Assembly: GCA_037074615.1 (NCBI GenBank)
Contig: CM073558.1
Location: 6,563,501 to 6,627,500, forward strand
Reading direction: 5' to 3'
DNA: 64,000 nucleotides
Source: Leucaena leucocephala
Taxonomy: Eukaryota; Streptophyta; Magnoliopsida; Fabales; Fabaceae
The translations under genes and the position numbers were made by a program. Under the pieces are notes generated by a model. It did no database searches, was not told the origin of the DNA, and saw only the letters and a list, made by a program, of their open reading frames with translations. Positions 56,598 to 64,000 of the stretch are shown piece by piece (the stretch's first letter is position 1; the number at the start of each line of letters is the position of its first letter).

Positions 56598-59500
56598 CTA
56601 GGTACAATCATTAATTTGACTAATTCCCATTGACCTGACATGACGCTCATGATTTGCCTGCACAAGCGGCTTTGTTAGAGGATCAGCAACATTATCTTCT
56701 CCTGCTACTTTGCATATTTTTATATCACCTCTATCATTGATTTCTCTGATGAGATGAAATCGCCTAAGTATATGCTTGGTCCTTTGATGTGACCTAGGCT
56801 CTTTGGCCTGTGCAATAGCACCGCTATTGTCACAGAGCAAAGTTATTGGATCTGAGATTTTAGGTATCACCCCTAGTTCTGTGATGAACTTCCTGATCCA
56901 AACGGCTTCCTTAGCTGCATCAGATGCTACTATATACTCAGCTTCTATCGCAGAATCTGCTACAGTGCCCTGCTTAGAGCTCTTCCAGCTTACTGCTCCA
57001 TTATTGAGGAGGAATATATATCCAGACTACGATTTTTGGTCGTCCTGGTCAGTTTGGAAACTGGCATCTGTGTAACCAGTTACACAGAGTTCGTCATCCA
57101 ATCCGCCATAGACCAAAAATAAGTCCTTAGTCCTTCTTAAGTACTTAAGGATATTCTTGACAGCAGTCCAATGGCCCTCACCAGGGTCCTGTTGATATCT
57201 GCTAGTAATACTCAAGGCAAACGGGACATCCGGACGAGTACATAACATGGCGTACATGATAGATCCTATGGCCGAGGCATATGGAACTTTACTCATGCGA
57301 CCTCGCTGATCAGATGTACTAGGACATAGATCTTTGCTGAGGTGAATACCATGAGACATGGGTATGAAACCCCTCTTTGATTCGTGCATACTGAACCTAT
57401 GCAGTATTTTATCTATGTATGTACTCTGACTGAGTCCTAGAAGTCTTTTAGATCTATCTCTATAGATCCTGATTCCTAGGATGTAGGTGGCTTCACCCAA
57501 GTCTTTCATCGAGAAAGACTTTCCTAACCAAGACTTGACAATATGCAAGGTAGGAATGTCATTCCCAATAAGTAGGATGTCATCGACATAGAGTACCAAA
57601 AACACAACTGTGCTCCCACTAACCTTCTTGTACACACAAGGTTCATCAATATTTTGAAGAAATCCAAACTTTTTGACTACTTCATCAAAACGTTGATTCC
57701 AACTCCGAGAGGCTTGCTTCAGTCTATAAATGGACCTTTGAAGCTTGCACACTTTGCCAGAGTCCTCGGAATGCACAAACCCTTCAGGTTGTGTCATGTA
57801 CACATCCTCAAGGAGCTTTCCATTAAGGAAGGCTGTCTTGACGTCCATCTGCCATATTTCATAGTCATAATATGCTGCTATGGCAAAGAGGATTCTGATT
57901 GATTTGGCCATGGCAACTGGGGAAAAGGTCTCATCATAGTCCACACCATGAGTTTGAGTAAATCCTTTTGCAACCAGTCGTGCCTTGAAGACATTTACAT
58001 TGCCATCCATGTCAGTTTTCTCCTTAAAAACCCACTTGCACCCGACGGTTTTTACACCTTCAGGCGGGTCGACTAAGGTCCAAACCTTATTATCGTACAT
58101 GGATTGCATTTCAGACTTCATGGCATTAAGCCACTTCTCAGAGTTTGGTCCCACTATAGCTTCTCGATAGGTAGTCGGCTCATTATGCTCAATGAGCAAC
58201 ACTTCACGACTATCAGAAATCAGAAATCCATATCTCTGAGGCTGAAGTCGTGTCCTATTAGATTTACGTGGACCTTGCGTGACTTGAGGAGTCTCAACAA
58301 CTTGTTGTGAGTCTTCTCTATTTTCCATCTGTAGTTCTATGGTGTCTTGTGGCTCTCGAACTTCTTCGAGGTATACCTTACTCCCACTGGTTCTTTTAGA
58401 GATAAATTCTCTTTCAAGAAAGATACCATTTCTGACAACAAACACTTTGTTATCAGCAGGGTTGTAGACGTAATATCCCTTGGTTTCCTTAGGATATCCC
58501 ACAAAAAGGCACTTTGAGAATTTGGGCGCTAATTTGTCTGAGGTTTGTTGCTTAACATATACCTCGCATCCCCAAATCTTGAGGAAAGACAAACTAGGCA
58601 TCCTCCTAGTCCATATCTCATACGGAGTCTTTTCTATTGCCTTTGATGGAACACGATTGAGTGTGAACCCAGTTGTCTATAGGGCATGACCCCAAAAGGA
58701 GGGCGGAAGATCTGTTTGACTCATCATGGATCGAACCATATCTAATAGTGTTCGATTCCTCCGTTCAGAAACGCAATTCCATTATGGTGTCCCTGGAGGA
58801 GTCAATTGTGAGACTATCCCACAACTCCTAAGATGATCTATGAACTCTTGGCTCAAATATTCACCACCCCGATCAGATCGAATGGTTTTAATTGTTTTGC
58901 CAAGCTGGTTTTGTACTTCATTTTGAAATATTTTGAACTTTTCAAAAGATTCAGATTTATGTTTCATCAGATAGATGTACCCATATCTGCTGAAATCATC
59001 TATAAATGTTATGAAGTACGAATAACCTCCTCTGGCATTTGTGTTCATCGGTCCACACACATCTGTATGTATGAGGCCCAATAAATCAGTGGCCCTCTCA
59101 CTGTGCCCAGTGAAAGGTGACTTTGTCATCTTTCCTAACAAGCAAGACTCGCAAGTGTCATATGATTCAAAATCAAATGAGTTTAGAAATCCATCTTGAT
59201 GGAGTTTGGAAATGCGTTTCTCATTTATGTGGCCCAGACGACAGTGCCAGAGGTATGTGGGATTCAAATCGTTTCGTTTGACCCTTTTGGCGGTTATGTT
59301 ATAGATATTTCCATGATTGGGTTGTTCCAAATTTAATATGTAATGATCAACATGCAAATCACCATGAGCATAGAAAACATCATTACGATAAATAGAACAT
59401 CTACTATTCCCAGCAATGGAAGTGAAACCTTCCTTATCCAAATAAGAAAGTGAAACAATGTTACTACTTAAAGCAGGAACATAATAGCAATTGTTCAAAA

Positions 59501-60581
59501 CTAACAAAAGCCCAGTGGGCAGAACTAATTCATAAGTGCCTACAGCTAACGCAGCAACCCTTGCTCTATTTCCAACTCGTAGGTCAACCTCGCCCTTTTT
59601 CAGCTTCCTACTGTCCTTTAGTCCCTGCACATTTGTACAAATGTGAGAACCACATGTAGTATCTAATACCCATGAGGTGGAAGTAGAAAGATGAATGTCT
59701 ATAACATAAATACCTGAAGCGATAGCCCCGCTATCCTTCTTGTTCTTTTTCAGATCTTCGAGGTAGAGTTTGCAATTCCTCTTCCAATGACCGGGTTCAT
59801 TGCAGAAGAAGCAGACTCCTTCCTTCGGAGGCTTTGCCTTCTTTGGTGTAGGCTTGGTTTCGGGCTTGCCTGACTCTTTGGTCTTACCTGATGAGCCATG
59901 ACCCTTCCCCTTGCCTTTGCCTTTCTTTTTAGTACCCTTTCCTTTCTAAACCATCAAAACACTACTGGGCTTCTTCTTAAGACTTGGCTCAGCAGTTTTA
60001 AGCATCCCATGCAGTTCAGAAATAGATTTCTCCATGTTGTTCATGTTGTAATTCATGACAAAGTGGTCATAACTTTCCGGGAGTGAGTTCAAGATCAAAT
60101 CCGTAGCTAACTCCTGGCTCATGGGAAATCCAAGCCTCTCAAGGTGATCAATGTACCCTTTCATCTTTAAGACATGAGTACTGACTGATGCACCTTCAGC
60201 CATCTTGCAGGAATGTAAGGCCTTAGTGGTCTCATACCTCTCTTGCCTTGCCTGTTGCTGGAATATTTCCTTGAGATGCACAATCATCTCATAAGCTTCC
60301 ATGTGTTCCAGATCTCTTTGGAGCTCCAGAACCATGGTGGCTAGCATCAAGCATCCCACATCGACAGAGTCTTCCTTATGCTTCATGTAAGCATCTCTCT
60401 GAGCTCTAGGAGCATTGGCGGCTGGCTCCTCAGGAATGGGTTGATCTAGGACATGCGCCTTTCTTTCCTGCTTGAAAACAATTCTCAAGTTCCTAAACCA
60501 GTCAAGAAAGTTTGTCCCATTGAGTTTGTCCTTCTCAAGGACAGATCACAGCGATAATATAGCAGTATTACTAGTCGTCAT
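56598..60581 (-). pseudogene. Copia gag-pol polyprotein gene, single frame with five internal stops
   Basis: One frame of about 1,328 codons begins MTTSNTAILSL (60581) and ends GISQINDCT (56598), with no frameshift. Stops lie at 60546-60548, 59946-59948, 58782-58784, 58677-58679 and 57027-57029. Order: UBN2-type gag (LNGTNFLDWFRNLRIVFK; 60520-59950), zinc knuckle CFFCNEPGHWKRNC (about 59810), protease WVLDTTCGSHIC (about 59660; DTT where DTG is expected), gag-pre-integrase LWHCRLGHI, integrase (FITFIDDFSRYGYIY, SDRGGEY), RT (VARLVAKGFTQTHGVDYDE-like block and YVDDILLIGND near 57580), RNase H (SAIEAEYIVASDAA, CDNSGAI, ADPLTKPL). All normal copia domains are present, so loss is recent and by point change only. 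Confidence 0.92.
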
Positions 60582-61772
60582 GATTCTACAATTAAAATAT
60601 GCAATGTAATTAGTAATCTCCCACTAAATAAACAACCCTCAATGCAATAGTTAGTGGGCTAAGATCCATATTTAGCTCAAACTTAAGTCCTCTTTGGCAG
60701 GACGCTTAAATTAAGTTATTTAGGTAGGTAACACCTTTACTAATTACATCAAATGTAACTCTTAGATGTTCATGGGATCCTATCATCATATGATCTGGCA
60801 TGTTCTAATCCCATCTAATGCCTTGAGATCCAAAACCGTTTTGTTAATCTCAATTAAGTCAAACAATAATGAACATATGAGAGTAGCACCATTACTCTTT
60901 GCTTATCTCCCCAAGATGACTCAAAAGCACCCACTTTGGCGGAGTCCACAATTGAGCGATCGAGGTTTTGACAAGTGTTCATAAATTGACGGCATTATGA
61001 CTTAAGATTTCATTTAGAGGGCTTAATTTAACTGTTTAGTTTATGAGAATGCATGCTTCTCAGTTTGTATCTCATACAATTAATATGCGTGTGCTGATAT
61101 AATCATAAGATGCATAATTTAAACGTGATACAATATGACTCACCTATCCTAAGTCCCCTCAAGCCAATGAGAGGAGCTCTCTAGTAAGAAAAGGGAAATT
61201 ACATATAGAAACCTCTTTTAACATTTGAGGGGAGTGAGATGAGAAGAGAAGGTACATTAAGAGTAAATATATAGGAAGGCATGACACGCAGGCCGTATTT
61301 AAAAATTACAACACTTGTAATCTAGAGCCATATTGTTCACCATACCCAAGCATTCAAGAATCAACATTCAGATTTAATTGCAGGGCAATTGATGTTTCAA
61401 ATCTTAAAACATTCACAAAATAGCATATTCTATGGTTATATTACGCTACGAACAGGTAGCCACGGCTGTCCCGCTAGCCGATTAGCGGGCGGCAGTCCCG
61501 CTAGCTGGTTAGCGAGCGGGGTCTGGGGGCAGCGTCCCGAGAAAAAAAATTTTGCTATGTAAATAATCACGAATCTGCATTCGGTTTTCTTGGACCCCTT
61601 CTATGTTAATTGATCAAATCAAAACATATCACCACTGATTTCAGTTCCCTTTTAGATTCCTTATATGTCATACATGAAACGCATATTATATGATCGGCTA
61701 CGACTAACATATATCATATGAATCACCAATCAAGCCTAACTTAAACACAAAACGGCATGGCTCTGATACCAC
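60582..61772 (-). other. Leader of the young copia element with primer binding site and hairpins
   Basis: About 1.2 kb between the right LTR and the gag start. The primer binding site (61759-61771) abuts the LTR. A GC-rich block at 61440-61545 contains two adjacent hairpins with identical stems (CCCGCTA/TAGCGGG), at 61470-61489 and 61497-61520. Such leader structures are candidates for dimerisation or packaging signals. Confidence 0.6.
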
Positions 61773-63733
61773 TATAAGGAATTGGAAGACACGCAGCGGA
61801 AATTAATTTAAAAATTTTTCCATTCCTTGCCAGGATCTACCGTATATGTTTAAGTCAAGTGGGAAGAAGTATTACCCTTAGTGTGCCTCAGCGACTTCCA
61901 CAGCTTTCGGTCACGACGTTCACAGCTTCGCTCTGCGGCTCGTGCTCCCTTTCTGATCACAAGAAGTCGACGACTCAGGTCAGCTTCCTCTACTGGTATC
62001 CACACGAACAGCGTTCCAACCACGAACGACGTGCTAGCGTCTCTTGTCCCTCCAGGGCTTTCTCAAGAGTAACTCCTCTCCGTCTCTATTTCGACAGTTT
62101 CTTATCTGCAAACCTTTTGCAGAGTCCCCTTCGGCCTTTCTATGTTCTATATGTTTCTCTGTGCAGCAGCTCCTAAAATCAGATATATAGGATGCTATGC
62201 GTTTTTCTCTGTCAATCGAATTGGATTTTTTTTGGAGTTAATCTTATATTAATTCCAAAATTAATACAATATCATATATTGTATAATTTTATAAGAAACT
62301 AATTAAATAAATAATATCAAATCCGTCCCACAGATTTAATTACCCATTTATTTAATTTTAAATAAAGATGAGACTGAACTATTTTTGATTTATTCTCATA
62401 AATCAAATTTGAGATATCCTATCAATTTGAATTTCGAATTTCAAACGTGATAGAGATTTAATTTATCTTTATAAATTAAATCTTATAAATATCTCTTATA
62501 TGAGATATCCTATCAATTTGAATTTTGAATTTCAAACATGATAGAGATTTAATTTATCCTTATAAATTAAATCTTATAAATATCTCTTATATGAGATATC
62601 CTATCAATTTGAATTTCGAATTTCAAACATGATAGAGATTTAATTTATCCTTATAAATTAGATCTTATAAATATCTCTTATATGAGATATCCTATCAATT
62701 TGAATTTCGAATTTCAAACGTGATAGAGATTTAATTTATCCTTATAAATTAAATCTCATATATACATATAATGTATATATACGAATTTATATATATATAC
62801 GAATATAAATATAAATAAATATATATACATCTATCCTGGATCATTCATTGAATCTGGACATGTCTTAGATTCAATGAATCTGGACATCATAGCTCGTGTT
62901 GGGCTATTTTGTGTGCGACCCTGTAGGCCCATATGAAGTTGGCAGTGGGCCATTTGCTATACTAGCCCACAAGTCGCAAGCGGTCTCTAGCAAGATATAA
63001 CGACTACCCAAATCATATGAGGATCGATAAACGATGTAACCTTTTATACAACCATATCATGTCCCTTCTGTCACGCGATATTTTGGTCATGGATGAGGTA
63101 TGGATAATGTCATCCTCCTATTCCTGACCGTTACTTTCTCGATCCCTGAGTAGTCTGACTATAGAAATAGAACTACCTTTCCATTACAGTATGGCCATAC
63201 ATTTCTCAGACTCACTCATCGAGGGGCCCAGTAATATCTCTCTACAAATGTGAGGGATAAATTCCATCTTGATCATTCACATTCCTCCGCATGAAAAACA
63301 CTAAGGCCGAACATAGTCTTTATGATCACTCGGTCAAAAGTGACTTTTGACTAGGTCAAAGCTGAGCGTTTTGTCATGTAGGAATCCATAATGATCTCAG
63401 GTCAAAGGGCGTATTGACATGATTTGTATATGAGAGAAGCTTATGACGTTACCCATGCAGTTCTCTCATAGCAGGTCAGTCCAACACCTTGTACTCTTAC
63501 ATGTGCTTATGACTTTGATTTATATCTCTATACATCTTCAAAGTCATACTGGTCTTATTTCATCTGTGCTCCCGTATAGATGATCGACCAGGGACATTTA
63601 GGATAATATCATGAATTATCCAAGGATGATCATCATAGTAAACATGCAAATAATATGATAACTCAATTAATAAATTCATAAATCAATAATGTTCATAAGA
63701 CAATGATTGGCCCCTAGGGCACGATTTCCAACA
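61773..63733 (-). repeat. 5' LTR of the young copia element (1,961 bp)
   Basis: Partner of 54617-56583. Its right-hand minus-strand end (start of LTR) is TGTTGGAAATCGTGCC. The 91-bp units start at 62411, 62502 and onward. Its left terminus reads TATAAGG, so the terminal CA of the LTR (minus strand) has changed to TA. It would drive leftward transcription. Confidence 0.92.
62411..62765. repeat. 91-bp tandem repeat, four units, second LTR
   Basis: Same units as at 55255-55610, spaced 91 bp (62411, 62502, then two more), in the same number, showing the array predates the insertion. Confidence 0.9.
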
Positions 63734-64000
63734 GGAAATTCATGAAGTAGAGTAAGAGGAAGTCATATTTGAAATCATTGATAAAGGAGCATTCTTAGCT
63801 CATTTACAAGTTGATTCCTCTTTAAATGATCAGATTAAAGAGGCCCAATACTCTGATATAAAATTATGCAAGTTACAAGATTTGGTCAAAGAGGAAAATA
63901 ATACAAAATTTGTGATTGAACATGAAGGTGTTCTAAGGTACAATGGCAAGATTTGCGTGCCTCAAGTTCAAGATTTAAAAAGGCAAATTCTGGAAGAAGC
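63734..64000 (+). pseudogene. Gypsy element 2 pol continuation (before integrase)
   Basis: Resumes with the duplicated GGAAA and reads EIHEVE, stop, EEVIFEIIDKGAFLAHLQ, later GVLRYNGKICVPQVQDLKRQ up to the window end. This is the RNase H-integrase spacer and start of the integrase zinc region, matching gypsy 1 at 29390-29640. The frame is open for over 80 codons after one stop. Confidence 0.8.

Larger units (their letters stand above)
54617..63733 (-). mobile_element. Ty1-copia retrotransposon, young, complete, TSD GGAAA
   Basis: 9,117 bp with LTRs 54617-56583 and 61773-63733 and a perfect target duplication GGAAA (54612-54616, 63734-63738). Coding strand is minus. The primer binding site TGGTATCAGAGCC (complement of 61759-61771) is exact for initiator-Met tRNA; the polypurine tract AAGTGGGAGG (minus strand) abuts the left LTR at 56584. 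About 40 differences between the LTRs were counted by eye over about 1.96 kb, nearly all transitions, hence a fairly recent insertion. One gag-pol frame spans 60581-56598 with five stop codons. It sits inside the RNase H to integrase interval of gypsy element 2. Confidence 0.95.
51155..64000 (+). mobile_element. Ty3-gypsy element 2, interrupted by a copia element, right end outside window
   Basis: Begins TGTAATGACCC like the LTRs of gypsy 1, but only about 100 bp of LTR (51155-51254, ending GGACGTGATA) precede the primer binding site TGGTATCAAAG at 51258. The internal region runs 51445-54616 and resumes at 63734-64000 after the copia insertion at 54617-63733. The peptide resuming at 63734 (DSSLNDQIKEAQYSDIKLCK) matches gypsy 1 at about 29450, so the two halves are one element. 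Many stops make it non-coding. Confidence 0.85.

Overview
The window is nuclear DNA from a flowering plant, most likely a eudicot. The evidence is a TIR-NBS-LRR (TNL) resistance gene, a class essentially confined to dicots among angiosperms, short GT-AG introns, strongly AT-rich spacers and dense nested plant transposons (Ty1-copia, Ty3-gypsy, CACTA, hAT, Stowaway-like and SINE-like). I cannot name the species. Two host loci are recognisable: one TNL gene on the + strand (7373-12897), and a tandem pair of cysteine-rich defensin-like (DEFL/LCR) genes on the - strand. One DEFL copy looks intact but is split by an 11.2-kb intron (exon 2 at 22279-22460, exon 1 at 33669-33723). The other is a broken copy (about 35005-39372). 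Nearly everything else is mobile DNA.

Layout. 1-3028: right-hand part of a CACTA transposon with decayed exons and a subterminal repeat array. 3805-3937: SINE-like sequence. 3940-7159: non-autonomous CACTA element interrupted by a perfect solo LTR (4985-6947). 7373-12897: the TNL gene. 13113-20117: old Ty1-copia element lying antisense in the 3' flank (probably a 3'UTR intron) of the TNL gene. 20302-20535: Stowaway-like MITE. 22279-33723: DEFL gene A, whose intron holds a DNA-transposon remnant split by a degenerate Ty3-gypsy chromovirus (23562-33305). 35005-39372: DEFL copy B, with a 2.9-kb solo LTR of the same gypsy family in its intron. 40021-48429: probable solo LTR of another family, carrying a nearly intact hAT transposon (42277-47852; 12-bp perfect TIRs, 8-bp perfect TSD). 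50260-50659: CACTA end. 50660-51153: second copy of a MITE also seen at 24974-25481. 51155-64000: Ty3-gypsy element interrupted by a young, complete Ty1-copia element (54617-63733, TSD GGAAA).

The most interesting host observations are these. The canonical 5' splice site of TNL intron 1 reads AG|GA instead of AG|GT, so the gene may express a TIR-only protein or be silenced. The kinase-2 motif of the same gene is altered. The DEFL gene has correct phase, splice sites, signal peptide and TATA box although a whole retrotransposon sits in its intron. Among the transposons, the young copia element keeps one continuous gag-pol frame of about 1,328 codons broken only by five stop codons, each one C-to-T step from a sense codon, which suggests decay of methylated cytosines.

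No tRNA, rRNA or CRISPR array was found. All boundaries were read by eye; exon joins are inferred from splice motifs, reading phase and family knowledge, without transcripts.
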